NCBI GenBank assembly: GCA_964623885.1
Contig: CAZUVM010000227.1
Coordinates: 62,001 to 126,000 of the forward strand
Direction of reading: 5' to 3'
Length of the DNA stretch: 64,000 nt
DNA from: CAZUVM01 sp964623885
GTDB taxonomy: Bacteria > Verrucomicrobiota > Verrucomicrobiia > Limisphaerales > UBA8199
In this document: piece by piece, positions 1-8,474 of the stretch
Position numbering within the stretch: the first letter of the stretch is position 1
Layout of the letters: each line of letters opens with the position of its first letter
The notes under the pieces: generated by a model
Databases searched by the model: none
What the model was told of the DNA's origin: nothing
What the model saw: only the letters and a program-made list of their open reading frames with translations
Translations under genes and position numbers: made by a program

Positions 1-1
1 A

Positions 2-343
2 TTCAACCAATTCGTCGGCCTGTCGCGCGGCAAAAAGTTCGGCATCGAAGAGGAAAACCAGTTTCTCGAGGTGAAGAGCGTGCTGATCCAGGAACTCGAG
101 TTACTGCTTTGCTCGATTGAGGTCGCCTCGCCCAGCCGTCAGGAGATTCATGAATTGGTGGGGAATGCTCCTTCACTACGATACTTGAGCGAACTCAACG
201 ACGGCGTCGTGCGCAACCTGGAAAGCCAGTGGCATAAGATTTACATCGGCTGGCATGCGATCCTCGGCCAACTCAAGGCCCGGCAGCGCGACGAAGAGCC
301 AAAATCGGCAATCGGCTCAATCTTCAGCAAAAAGGCTGCTTAG
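2..343 (+). CDS. Hypothetical protein, 3' end only
   Basis: The reading frame is open from the window edge, giving 113 codons before TAG, so the true start lies outside. A GTG at 71 could be taken as a start, but the frame upstream of it is equally protein-like (charged, helix-forming, rich in Glu and Lys), so I treat this as a truncated gene. I recognise no domain. The visible part is soluble, with no membrane segment or signal peptide. Its last 4 bases overlap the end of the convergent small gene that follows. Confidence 0.55.
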   Translation, partial: FNQFVGLSRGKKFGIEEENQFLEVKSVLIQELELLLCSIEVASPSRQEIHELVGNAPSLRYLSELNDGVVRNLESQWHKIYIGWHAILGQLKARQRDEEPKSAIGSIFSKKAA

Positions 344-582
344 CGTTTCTTTTGCAGTTTGTGGCCGTATTTCCGTTTGAAACGGTGACAAGCCGCGAAT
401 TCGGTACGGCCCTCGTCATTTTCCCACACCTCATCGTAGAGCGATTTACGTGGTTGGCTGCGCAACCGCCGCTCGCGCAGGACGGTGCCTTTGGAATCGC
501 ACGTAATTTCCAGGAACACCGCCTTTTGATTGCGGTTCCAACGGTTGGATAAAACCACCAGCACAGTACGTTTTTTGCTCAT
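340..582 (-). CDS. Small basic hypothetical protein (80 aa)
   Basis: An 80-residue soluble protein starting MSKKRTVLVVLSNRWNRNQK and ending in a Lys/Arg-rich tail. I chose the ATG at 582 over one 8 codons upstream because the sequence looks native from MSKKR onward; neither has a convincing Shine-Dalgarno. It is about one third basic and aromatic residues, which suggests nucleic-acid or ribosome association, but that is inference. No named family recognised. It lies 38 bases downstream of the GH35 gene on the same strand and may be cotranscribed with it. Confidence 0.5.
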   Translation of the reverse strand: MSKKRTVLVVLSNRWNRNQKAVFLEITCDSKGTVLRERRLRSQPRKSLYDEVWENDEGRTEFAACHRFKRKYGHKLQKKR

Positions 583-620
583 CGCTTCGGGGCAGAAATT
601 CGGCAATTCGGGGAATCAGG

Positions 621-2459
621 TCAATTCGCAATCAAATCCAGTTCCGGACGCAATTGATCGAGAATCGGTTTATCCAAGCCGGCTACAGAGGCTTTTTGCG
701 GCCCCAGCAGGTCAAGAATTACAATTTCATTTTGGCCTTGCTTGAGCCAGGGCCCGGGGACGTACATGGTCTGGGTGGGCCCAATATTCCAAAAACGTCC
801 GAGGCAGTGGCCGTTGACCCAGGCCACGCCTTTGCCCCAGGTACGCATTTCCAAAAAGGTATCGCCAGTATGATCCAGGGGCAACGTCGCGCGCCAGAAG
901 CACGGACCGGTACCGGTGCCGCTCCCATAGCGCAAGCGCGATAACATCTTTCCATCAAGCGGCAACTGGTAGACCTGCCATCCGGACAGTTCATTGGCTT
1001 GTCCTGCCGGATTGACGAGCTGCACAGGGGCATGCAGTCCCTTACGGTCATGAACCTCGGCTCCAAAATTCACTCGCCCCATCGCTTCAATGAGAATGTC
1101 CAGTCGCGACGGATTCCGTCGCTCAGGTAAAGGCAGGCTGAGTTTTCGACTACGCCGATCCAAGAAACCGACTCTTTGGCCATTCAGAAAAACCAAACCA
1201 ATATCGTGGATCCCGCTGCATTCCAGCCGCACAGCCGGGCCGGCAGGCAATATGGTCCGATACAAAATGCATCCGTATCCCTGATCATAGCTTTCCATTG
1301 TCCTCGGTCGTGTGTCGCTGACAGCTCGGGGCAGGTTTTGAAACAATGGAGCACAAGCCGATGCGGTCACGGGGGGAAAGCTAATCACCGGGTTCTTGTC
1401 CGGTGGATCGGGGATTCGCTCGCCTGGCTTGATGTATTTGGCGAACAGCTCGCGGGTTTTGAAAAACTTTTCCGTCGGCCACCCCGCCTCGCTGATAGGC
1501 GCGTCGTAATCATAGCTCGAAGTATCCGGTTTGAAGGGGCGGTCGGCTCCCGACCATAATCCGAAGGTGGTGCCGCCGTGAACCATATAGATGCTGAACG
1601 AGGCGCCCGCCTCGAGCATGTAGGCAAGGTCCTTCAAATACTTGTCTGTATTTCCGGTATGATGCGGCGCGCCCCAGGTGTCGAACCACCCCGGATAGAA
1701 CTCTCCGCACATGAGCGGCCCTTTGGGCAGGACTTCGCGCAATGCCTTGAAGCTGCCGGCAGGATCCGAGCCGAAGTTGACCACCGGGAAAAGGTCGGCA
1801 CGCCAGCCGTCTTTGAGATGCTCGCGCGGGTTACAGGCGAATAATGGGACATTGAAGCCGGCATCGAGCACCGCCTGGCGCATTTCACCCATGTAATCCG
1901 CATCCTTGCCGTAAAAACCGTATTCGTTTTCGACCTGGACCATAAGAATGGGCCCGCCGTGCGTCACCTGGAGCGGACCCAGGACCCGTCCTACCTCCTT
2001 GAGGTAGCGGCGCGCGGGCTCCATATACCGCGAGTCACGGGTCCGCACACGTGTATCGGGTTGTTTGAGCAGCCACCAGGGGAGACCGCCCATTTCCCAT
2101 TCCGCGCAGGAATACGGTCCTGGACGCAAGATGACCCACAGCCCTTCCTGCTGAGCGATTCGGCAAAACTCCGCCGCATCGGCTTGGCCGGTCCAGACGA
2201 ATTTCCCCGGTTGGGGCTCGTGCAAATTCCAAAAAAGGTAAGCGCAAACCGTATTCAGGCCCATAGCATGGGCCATTCGCAGCCGGTGTGCCCAGTATTC
2301 TCTGGGTACGCGGGCGGCGTGGATTTCTCCGCATCGAATCTGAATCGGTTGTCCATCGAGCAGGAAACTCTCATCGCCGACGCGAAAAGTGTGTGGTGGT
2401 GCGGCCGAAGCGCCGGCAACCAAGGTCAATAAGATGATTAAAGGGGCGAGTGTTTTCAT
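621..2459 (-). CDS. Secreted GH35 beta-galactosidase
   Basis: Glycoside hydrolase family 35 enzyme expected to release terminal beta-galactose from glycans by a retaining mechanism. From the ATG at 2459 the protein has 612 residues and opens with a clear signal peptide (MKTLAPLIILLTLVAGASAA), so it is exported. The TIM barrel carries QVENEYG, where Glu179 is the predicted acid/base, and CGEFYPGW, where Glu253 is the predicted nucleophile. The C-terminal part (about 400-612) looks like the jelly-roll galactose-binding domains of the family. An upstream ATG at 2522 would add 21 basic residues before the signal peptide and is unlikely. The galactose uptake and phosphorylation genes 1.4 kb away fit a role in feeding galactose to the cell. 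Confidence 0.9.
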   Translation of the reverse strand: MKTLAPLIILLTLVAGASAAPPHTFRVGDESFLLDGQPIQIRCGEIHAARVPREYWAHRLRMAHAMGLNTVCAYLFWNLHEPQPGKFVWTGQADAAEFCRIAQQEGLWVILRPGPYSCAEWEMGGLPWWLLKQPDTRVRTRDSRYMEPARRYLKEVGRVLGPLQVTHGGPILMVQVENEYGFYGKDADYMGEMRQAVLDAGFNVPLFACNPREHLKDGWRADLFPVVNFGSDPAGSFKALREVLPKGPLMCGEFYPGWFDTWGAPHHTGNTDKYLKDLAYMLEAGASFSIYMVHGGTTFGLWSGADRPFKPDTSSYDYDAPISEAGWPTEKFFKTRELFAKYIKPGERIPDPPDKNPVISFPPVTASACAPLFQNLPRAVSDTRPRTMESYDQGYGCILYRTILPAGPAVRLECSGIHDIGLVFLNGQRVGFLDRRSRKLSLPLPERRNPSRLDILIEAMGRVNFGAEVHDRKGLHAPVQLVNPAGQANELSGWQVYQLPLDGKMLSRLRYGSGTGTGPCFWRATLPLDHTGDTFLEMRTWGKGVAWVNGHCLGRFWNIGPTQTMYVPGPWLKQGQNEIVILDLLGPQKASVAGLDKPILDQLRPELDLIAN

Positions 2460-2571
2460 TTTCCGAATACGAACGCGTCGCGTTTCGGACATCATGCGGC
2501 AAACCATGCGTGGCTGAAACATTTTTCAAGTAGCAATTCACCCACCAGCGCAAATTCGGTGCCCGGCTAGA

Positions 2572-3435
2572 GTGACCGCAGCCGAACGCATGTTATACGA
2601 CCTTCTATTCGATCCTCCAATTTTCCTCTACCAGATGCCGAAAACCGGGTCCCAAACCATTGAGGCAACTCTGCAGCAACATTTGTCCACACGCCGCCTC
2701 CTGCGTTTTCATTTTCTCTCACCAACGATCGCGGCGACGATTCGCAAGGGTTTGCGTTACGATCATGCGAACGCTGCGTGGCGGAATGACGCTTGTGCTC
2801 AACTACGCCTGATGCGGCAGCTCCGGAGCGGCTTACTGGTGCGCAAAGTGGTCCGAATGGGTGGCATACGGTTGCCAAAACTTAAGGTCATCACGGCTGT
2901 TCGTGAGCCAATCGCCGTTGCGTTGTCCTCAATGTTTGAGAATTACTTCCACGCTTTTCCGACCGGTCCGGCAGCGCTGGCCGCCTGCCGTGAAGCGTTC
3001 TTGAGACCGAAAACGGTGAAATACCTTCAGGAATGGTTCGACTTGGAACTCAAAGCGATGCTGGGTCTGGACGTCTTTAAACAACCGTTCGATCGCGAAC
3101 AAGGTTATGCCATCTACGAGACCGGGACTGCGCGGGTGCTGGTCTACCGATTTGAAGCGCTGCCGGAACTTCCTGCAATGCTTAGGGATTTTCTTGGCGA
3201 ATCGATCTCACACATCGCCGAGCGGAATCGCGGCACACAGAAGCATTACTCGGAACCATATCAGTACGTACAGGCTCATCTGCGCCTTTCCGCAGATTTT
3301 CTCAACGCTCAATACCGCAGTAAGATGATGCTGCACTTCTATTCGGCTTTGGAGCGCGAGCAGTTTTATCGCCGATGGGTCGAATCGGACGCCACCGTTT
3401 CCACCGCGCCAGCATTGGCGACTCAAGCACTCTGA
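2572..3435 (+). CDS. Putative NKWYS-type sulfotransferase-like protein
   Basis: A 287-residue soluble protein. Near the N-terminus (residues 21-34) QMPKTGSQTIEATL resembles the 5' phosphosulfate-binding loop of sulfotransferases, and ITAVREPIAVALSSMFENYF at about 105-124 resembles the 3' phosphate-binding region with its Arg-Glu-Pro signature. Both match the family annotated as putative capsular polysaccharide synthesis (NKWYS) proteins. The likely reaction is sulfate transfer from PAPS to a glycan, but the acceptor cannot be read from sequence. The start is GTG 2572 or ATG 2590. It is divergent from the GH35 gene with about 110 bases between, room for two promoters. Confidence 0.6.
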   Translation: MTAAERMLYDLLFDPPIFLYQMPKTGSQTIEATLQQHLSTRRLLRFHFLSPTIAATIRKGLRYDHANAAWRNDACAQLRLMRQLRSGLLVRKVVRMGGIRLPKLKVITAVREPIAVALSSMFENYFHAFPTGPAALAACREAFLRPKTVKYLQEWFDLELKAMLGLDVFKQPFDREQGYAIYETGTARVLVYRFEALPELPAMLRDFLGESISHIAERNRGTQKHYSEPYQYVQAHLRLSADFLNAQYRSKMMLHFYSALEREQFYRRWVESDATVSTAPALATQAL

Positions 3436-3471
3436 CCGGAGAGATAGTTCTTGCGCGATTTAAAATAATGG

Positions 3472-3550
3472 GCGGGCGTACACGCCTGCAGGTTGTGCGG
3501 CGTCTCGCCGCTAGAAATCGGCGCGGGACGCCCCTTTGAACTCGCAGCCG
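3472..3550 (+). repeat. Dispersed repeat, copy A (about 80 bp)
   Basis: The sequence beginning GCGGGCGTACACGCCTGCAG and running through GGCGCGGGACGCCCC is matched, in inverted orientation, by 33281-33361. By eye the two copies share most positions over about 80 bases with a few single-base gaps. Both copies sit in noncoding DNA just after a gene. The element is GC-rich and partly self-complementary, like other small non-autonomous repeats of environmental bacteria. Confidence 0.7.
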
Positions 3551-3769
3551 CAGCGGTCAATGCGACTAGGAAACGAGGCGCAGGCGGGAAGGCCTGACGG
3601 GATGATTGGTGCGGGGCGCGCGACGTCCCGGCGCGCAGCGGCAACGAAGCGACAAGTGCATCGGGAATTCTTAAGCGCATCATCCTGTCCAAGCACTGCG
3701 GGCCGGTACGTCCCGCGCTACTCTTGTTGCCCACCAGTTTTCAAACGCACATTCTCCGGGAAAGGTTCG

Positions 3770-3798
3770 TTGACAGGCCGCCGGAAAATCCTTAAAAC
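3770..3798 (+). promoter_or_regulatory. Candidate sigma70 promoter for the galactose operon
   Basis: TTGACA at 3770-3775 is a perfect -35 hexamer, followed by a 17-base spacer and TAAAAC at 3793-3798 (four of six matches to TATAAT). It ends 26 bases before the symporter ATG, so a transcript would have a very short leader. No operator was recognised around it. Confidence 0.45.
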
Positions 3799-3824
3799 CA
3801 TGCTCAGTCGAATCAACTCGATTT

Positions 3825-5825
3825 ATGCAAAGCGTCCAACTCGGTGGTATCGATTACGCAATTCTCCTCATCTATGTCGGTTTCGTAGTCGGCATTGGTT
3901 TTGCCCTCCGGCGCTATCTCAAGAGCTCCTCTGATTTTCTCACCTCTGGACGTTCGATTCCGGCATGGGTGACCGGGCTGGCTTTCATTTCGGCCAATCT
4001 GGGAGCGCTCGAATTGGTGGGCATGGCGGCCAGCGGCGCCAAATACGGAATTGCGACGAGCCACTTTTATTGGGTCGGCGCCATTCCGGCGATGGTGTTT
4101 CTGGCGATTTTTATGATGCCGTTTTATTACGGATCTAAAGCGCGTTCGGTGCCGGAGTACTTGAAGATGCGTTTTGACGAGCGCGTCCGAGCCTTGAACG
4201 CGATCGCCTTTGCAGTGATGACCGTGTTCACTTCGGGTATTTCGATGCACGCATTGGCGACTCTGCTGAACCAGTTGCTCGGATGGAACTACAATCTGTC
4301 CCTCTGGATCTGCTCAGGTGTCGTTCTGGTTTATGTGCTCAAAGGCGGGTTGACGTCCGCTATCTACACGGAAGTATTGCAGTTCTTCATGATTGTGCTT
4401 GGGTTCGCGCCAGTCGTTTACCTTGGGCTCAAGGACTTGGGCGGTTGGGGCGCGATGAACCGTTCCCTGGAGGTGGTCGCCCAAAACCCGGCGGCTCTGC
4501 ACCTGAAAGATGCAGGTGTCAGTTACGGGGCCCATGCTTGGACGAGCGCCTGGCAGCCGCTGCTGGCCGGTCCTAAGAACAACCCGATGGGTGTGGATTG
4601 GTTCGCGATGGTATTCGGGTTGGGTTTCGTCCTTTCGTTCGGGTATTGGTGCACAAACTTTCTGGTGGTCCAGCGCGCGATGGCAGCCAGGAATATGGGT
4701 GCCGCCCGCCGTACGCCCTTAATTGCGGCGGTGCCCAAAATGCTCTTCCCAGTCCTGGTGATCGTGCCCGGAATGCTCGCGGTGGCGCTGATGGCCATTC
4801 CCCAAAAAGGGTATCGCATCCCCCCGCCCATCCTGAGCGATAAGGCGATCGCCGCCGCCATCGTTTCGGTCAAAGAGGCCGCAGGCAAAGACCCGCAGGC
4901 TGCATTTGTTTCCATCACTGAAACGGTGGGCGCGGCTCAGAACGGACTCGATAAAACGGGAAAACCAAAGGCTCTCAAGATGGATCCGGCAAAGGTCACT
5001 GCTTTGGTCCAAACTTACGCCGGCCAGCCCATTGATAAGGCTGATACCCCGGACGGCAAGAAGCTGAGAGCGGACTTCCTGAACCAATTCAATGACGCTA
5101 CTACGGATTACGACTACACCAGCGTCATTCTTTCACTGGTGAAACGGTACTGCCCGCCTGGATTGTTGGGCTTGGCGTTGACCGCGCTGCTCGCCTCCTT
5201 CATGTCGGGCATGGCGGGCAATGTCACGGCCTTCAACACGGTTTGGACATACGATCTTTATCAAGCCTATATCGCGAAAAACAAGAGCGACCAGCACTAT
5301 TTCTGGATGGGTCAGGCAGTAACAGTGGTAGGCATCCTGCTAAGTATCGTCTGCGCCTATTTCGCCAAGCAATACAATAATGCCATGGACTTCATCCAGC
5401 TCGTCTTCGGATTCGTGAACGCGCCCTTGTTTGCGACGTTTCTGCTGGGCATGTTCTGGTCACGCTGCACTGGCACCGGCGCATTCCTGGGCTTGGCAGG
5501 CGGTATCGGAACCTCAGCGCTTTTTCACGGCCTTACCGTGGCGGAAGACAAGGGCGGATGGCTTGGGGTAAACCTTCACACGTTCGAGTCCACCATGGCC
5601 CAGAATTTCTGGCTGGCTACTTTCGCCTTCCTCGTCTGCTTCATCCTGACGGTCGTCATCTCCCTGGCGACTCGCCGCACCAAGACTGACGAAGAGCTTA
5701 GAGGCCTTGTCTACTCCCTCACACCCAAGATAAAAGATGAAGAAAAGTCGTGGTATCTGCGCCCCGCAACCCTGGGCCTGGTTCTGCTCGCCGGTTGCGT
5801 GGTGCTCAATCTGATCTTCCGTTAA
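3825..5825 (+). CDS. Sodium:solute symporter (SSS family), likely galactose/glucose uptake
   Basis: A 666-residue polytopic membrane protein of the solute:sodium symporter family, related to SglT-type sugar transporters. The first helices (YAILLIYVGFVVGIGFALRR) are followed by the family-typical region after SSSDFLTSGRSIPAW, and about 13-14 hydrophobic helices can be counted. Between helices, roughly residues 325-430, lies a hydrophilic insertion of about 100 residues rich in Lys, Ala and Asp that compact family members lack. It is the first gene of a run that continues with a small membrane protein, galM and galK, which points to galactose as substrate; this is inference from context. Confidence 0.85.
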   Translation: MQSVQLGGIDYAILLIYVGFVVGIGFALRRYLKSSSDFLTSGRSIPAWVTGLAFISANLGALELVGMAASGAKYGIATSHFYWVGAIPAMVFLAIFMMPFYYGSKARSVPEYLKMRFDERVRALNAIAFAVMTVFTSGISMHALATLLNQLLGWNYNLSLWICSGVVLVYVLKGGLTSAIYTEVLQFFMIVLGFAPVVYLGLKDLGGWGAMNRSLEVVAQNPAALHLKDAGVSYGAHAWTSAWQPLLAGPKNNPMGVDWFAMVFGLGFVLSFGYWCTNFLVVQRAMAARNMGAARRTPLIAAVPKMLFPVLVIVPGMLAVALMAIPQKGYRIPPPILSDKAIAAAIVSVKEAAGKDPQAAFVSITETVGAAQNGLDKTGKPKALKMDPAKVTALVQTYAGQPIDKADTPDGKKLRADFLNQFNDATTDYDYTSVILSLVKRYCPPGLLGLALTALLASFMSGMAGNVTAFNTVWTYDLYQAYIAKNKSDQHYFWMGQAVTVVGILLSIVCAYFAKQYNNAMDFIQLVFGFVNAPLFATFLLGMFWSRCTGTGAFLGLAGGIGTSALFHGLTVAEDKGGWLGVNLHTFESTMAQNFWLATFAFLVCFILTVVISLATRRTKTDEELRGLVYSLTPKIKDEEKSWYLRPATLGLVLLAGCVVLNLIFR

Positions 5826-5843
5826 CAGAAAGGAACATATTTT

Positions 5844-6104
5844 ATGGGACTCGATATTCGCTGGCCAATCGGTTTGATGTTTTCACTAATCGGCGTAATG
5901 CTCCTGGTGTACGGGTTTGGCACGAGTGGGAACACAGAGATGTATCAGCATTCACTGGGGATTAACGTCAACGTTTGCTGGGGCGGAGTCCTGGTGATTT
6001 TTGGAGGGTCGATGCTGGCAATGGCCTGGCGGGGCAGCCGAAAAACCGAACCCGGAGCGCCTGAGAAATCCAGCAGACCGGAAGATCAAGTCGCGGCGAA
6101 GTAA
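5844..6104 (+). CDS. Small two-helix membrane protein next to the symporter
   Basis: An 86-residue protein with two hydrophobic segments (about residues 8-25 and 43-62) and a hydrophilic, Lys/Glu-rich C-terminal tail. A good Shine-Dalgarno (AGAAAGGA) sits upstream of the ATG, and the gene begins 18 bases after the symporter stop codon, so translation is well supported. I recognise no named family. The position suggests an accessory subunit or stability factor for the symporter, comparable in size to small partners known for some secondary transporters, but that role is inference. Confidence 0.7.
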   Translation: MGLDIRWPIGLMFSLIGVMLLVYGFGTSGNTEMYQHSLGINVNVCWGGVLVIFGGSMLAMAWRGSRKTEPGAPEKSSRPEDQVAAK

Positions 6105-6193
6105 CCTGGCGCACAGCCCAGCCATCTCCGGCAAACCGAGCCTTGGTTCCGCTGAGCTAGACGACTATTTTCCGGCTGCTGCTTCCTCCTGAA

Positions 6194-7234
6194 ATGAAAA
6201 CAGGCATTCAAAAATCCGCCTTTGGCAAGCTACCCGACGGCACAGGCGTAGATCTTTATACGCTCACTAATAAGAACGGTCTTGTCGCCAAGGTAACTAA
6301 TTATGGCACGATTATTACTGAATTACATGTGCCAGACCGCCGTGGGAAGTTGGGCGATATTGTGCTTGGTTTCGATAACCTGAAGCAGTACCTCCAGAAG
6401 CACCCCTACTTCGGCGCCACGGTCGGCCGTGTTGCCAATCGCATCGCCAAGGGCCGATTTACGCTCGATGGCGCCACATACCAATTAGCTGTTAACAACG
6501 GTCCCAACCACCTCCACGGCGGGTTGGCGGGCTTTGACAAAAAAGTCTGGAAGACCGAGCCCCAAGGCGGAAGCGCCTTGAAATTCTCCTATTCCAGCCG
6601 TGATGGCGAAGAGGCCTATCCGGGGAAACTTGAAGTTACCGTAGTCATGACACTCACCAATGAAGATGAATTGCGTATAGATTATACGGCTACTGCTGAC
6701 AAACCTACTCCGGTTAATCTGACCAATCATTCATATTTCAACCTCCTTGGGCAGGGTGAGATCCTCGATCACGAGCTTCTCCTGTCTGCCGACTACTTCA
6801 CGCCGACCGATTCGACCCTGATTCCGACCGGCGAGATCAAGCCGGTGAAAGGCACCGCACTGGATTTCAGAACTTCTAAGCCAATCGGCTCACAGATCCA
6901 GCAAGTCGGAAACGAAGAGGGCGGGTACGACCATAACTTCGTTATTAACAATGGCGGCCGGGGATTGGCCCTCGCCGCTCGAGTTTTTGAGCTGCAGACC
7001 AGGCGTGTGCTGGAAGTCCACACGACCCAACCCGGCGTGCAACTGTATACCGCCAATTACCTGGATGGATCGCTTCGTGGCAAAGGCGGCGTCGTATACG
7101 GCCGACAGACGGCGTTTTGCCTTGAAACACAGCACTTTCCCGACTCGGTCAACCATCCGAATTTCCCGTCAACGATCCTGCGTCCGGGCGAGACTTACCG
7201 CCAAACGACGGTGCATAAGTTCTCGACGCAATAA
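6194..7234 (+). CDS. galM: Aldose 1-epimerase (galactose mutarotase)
   Basis: Interconverts the alpha and beta anomers of galactose so that galactokinase receives the alpha form. The 346 residues match the family over full length. The predicted catalytic residues are visible: His108 in NHLHGG, His179 in TNHSYFNL, and the Glu of FCLETQHFPDSVNHPNFPS near the C-terminus. There is no signal peptide, so it should act in the cytoplasm. It lies 89 bases after the small membrane protein gene and 13 bases before galK, in an operon-like run. Confidence 0.93.
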   Translation: MKTGIQKSAFGKLPDGTGVDLYTLTNKNGLVAKVTNYGTIITELHVPDRRGKLGDIVLGFDNLKQYLQKHPYFGATVGRVANRIAKGRFTLDGATYQLAVNNGPNHLHGGLAGFDKKVWKTEPQGGSALKFSYSSRDGEEAYPGKLEVTVVMTLTNEDELRIDYTATADKPTPVNLTNHSYFNLLGQGEILDHELLLSADYFTPTDSTLIPTGEIKPVKGTALDFRTSKPIGSQIQQVGNEEGGYDHNFVINNGGRGLALAARVFELQTRRVLEVHTTQPGVQLYTANYLDGSLRGKGGVVYGRQTAFCLETQHFPDSVNHPNFPSTILRPGETYRQTTVHKFSTQ

Positions 7235-7247
7235 TTTCTCAATCGCT

Positions 7248-8423
7248 ATGACCCTTTCCGAACTGTGCAACCAAATATCGCGGGATTTTGCCAAAATCTA
7301 CGGGCGTCCACCGCAATGGATTGCCGCAGCGCCGGGCCGCGTCAACGTCATCGGCGAACACACAGATTACAACGATGGTTTCGTGTTCCCCATGGCGATC
7401 GAGCGTTACACGCTTATCGCTGCCGCGCCTGCTGCGGACAATGGCAAAACTGTTCAACTCCGCTCGTCGCACGGCGACGCACCTGCAACGATTGATTTGG
7501 CTAAGCCGCTTAAGCCCGCGCCCAAAGGTTCGTGGTTCAATTATCCACTGGGAGTCATCGCCGGTTTCTGGAGCCGCAAACTTACCTTCGGTGGTTTCGA
7601 TGCGCTCATCCAATCCACCGTGCCGGTGGGTGGAGGCTTGTCCAGCAGCGCCGCGCTCGAGGTCTCCACCGCAACGTTGTTGGAAATCATCACCGGTAAG
7701 AAACTCGACCCGGTTGAAAAGGCATTACTTGCTCAGAAAGCCGAGCATGAATACGCGGGGATGCCTTGTGGCATCATGGACCAATTCATCTCGGTGATGG
7801 GCAAAAAGGACCATCTCTTGCTGCTCGATTGCCGCTCCCGACAACCCGAGTTGGTGCCGATGACGGACCCTTCCGTAGCACTGCTCATTACCAACACGAA
7901 TGTTAAGCACGAACTGACCGGGGGCGAATATGCCAAACGCCGAGCGCAGTGCGAGGCTGCCGCAAAAGCCCTCGGCGTCGCTTCGTTGCGTGATGCCAAT
8001 GCCGCAATGCTCGAGCGTGGGCGCGACAAAATGGACCCGGTGGCGTACCGGCGTGCGCGCCATGTAATCGGGGAAATCGAGCGCACTTTGCACGCCGCCG
8101 AGGGAGTTCGCGCTTCGAATTGGCCGACGGTTGGCCAACTGATGTATGCCAGCCATGCTTCTTTACGCGACGATTACGAAGTGAGCTGCGTGGAATTGGA
8201 TACCGTTGTGGGTATAGCCCAGGAAATCGGGATCCAAGGCGGAGTGTTCGGCTGCCGTATGACTGGCGGCGGCTTTGGCGGGTGCACGGTCGCTTTGGTT
8301 CAAGCGGATCGCGTGAGCAGCATTTCCGATCGTATTGCGTCAGAATATGAAAAACGCACGCGCATCAAGCCCGCCTTGTTCGTTTCTCGTCCCGCTGCGG
8401 GCGCCACCGTGTTGAAGGCCTGA
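7248..8423 (+). CDS. galK: Galactokinase
   Basis: Phosphorylates alpha-galactose to galactose 1-phosphate with ATP, the first committed step of the Leloir pathway. The 391-residue protein shows the galactokinase signature GRVNVIGEHTDYNDG (residues 30-44), the GHMP kinase ATP loop PVGGGLSSSAAL (126-137), the catalytic-base region GIMDQF, and the C-terminal GGGFGGCTVAL. I chose ATG 7248 because homology begins with MTLSEL; the frame runs about 300 bases further upstream, but there it overlaps galM in another frame. galT and galE do not follow, so later steps must be encoded elsewhere. Confidence 0.95.
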   Translation: MTLSELCNQISRDFAKIYGRPPQWIAAAPGRVNVIGEHTDYNDGFVFPMAIERYTLIAAAPAADNGKTVQLRSSHGDAPATIDLAKPLKPAPKGSWFNYPLGVIAGFWSRKLTFGGFDALIQSTVPVGGGLSSSAALEVSTATLLEIITGKKLDPVEKALLAQKAEHEYAGMPCGIMDQFISVMGKKDHLLLLDCRSRQPELVPMTDPSVALLITNTNVKHELTGGEYAKRRAQCEAAAKALGVASLRDANAAMLERGRDKMDPVAYRRARHVIGEIERTLHAAEGVRASNWPTVGQLMYASHASLRDDYEVSCVELDTVVGIAQEIGIQGGVFGCRMTGGGFGGCTVALVQADRVSSISDRIASEYEKRTRIKPALFVSRPAAGATVLKA

Positions 8424-8474
8424 CAAACGCGGGCCCTGGCTCACCAAAACCCGAACATTTCCAGGAGCGCGGAT

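Larger units (their letters stand above)
3436..3824. other. Intergenic region before the galactose operon
   Basis: A 389-base gap between the sulfotransferase-like gene and the symporter. It contains one copy of a dispersed repeat of about 80 bases (3472-3550), a GC-rich stretch with short self-complementary runs (about 3585-3640), and a promoter-like sequence near its right end. Open frames on both strands here are low in hydrophobic residues, overlap the repeat and look spurious. Confidence 0.6.

Noticed and set aside
3423..3734. Frames of 100-130 codons on both strands after the sulfotransferase-like gene
   Set aside because: They overlap the dispersed repeat and each other and have no conserved pattern.
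6951..7247. Longer galactokinase reading frame overlapping galM
   Set aside because: Homology to galactokinase starts at ATG 7248; the upstream part is another frame of galM.
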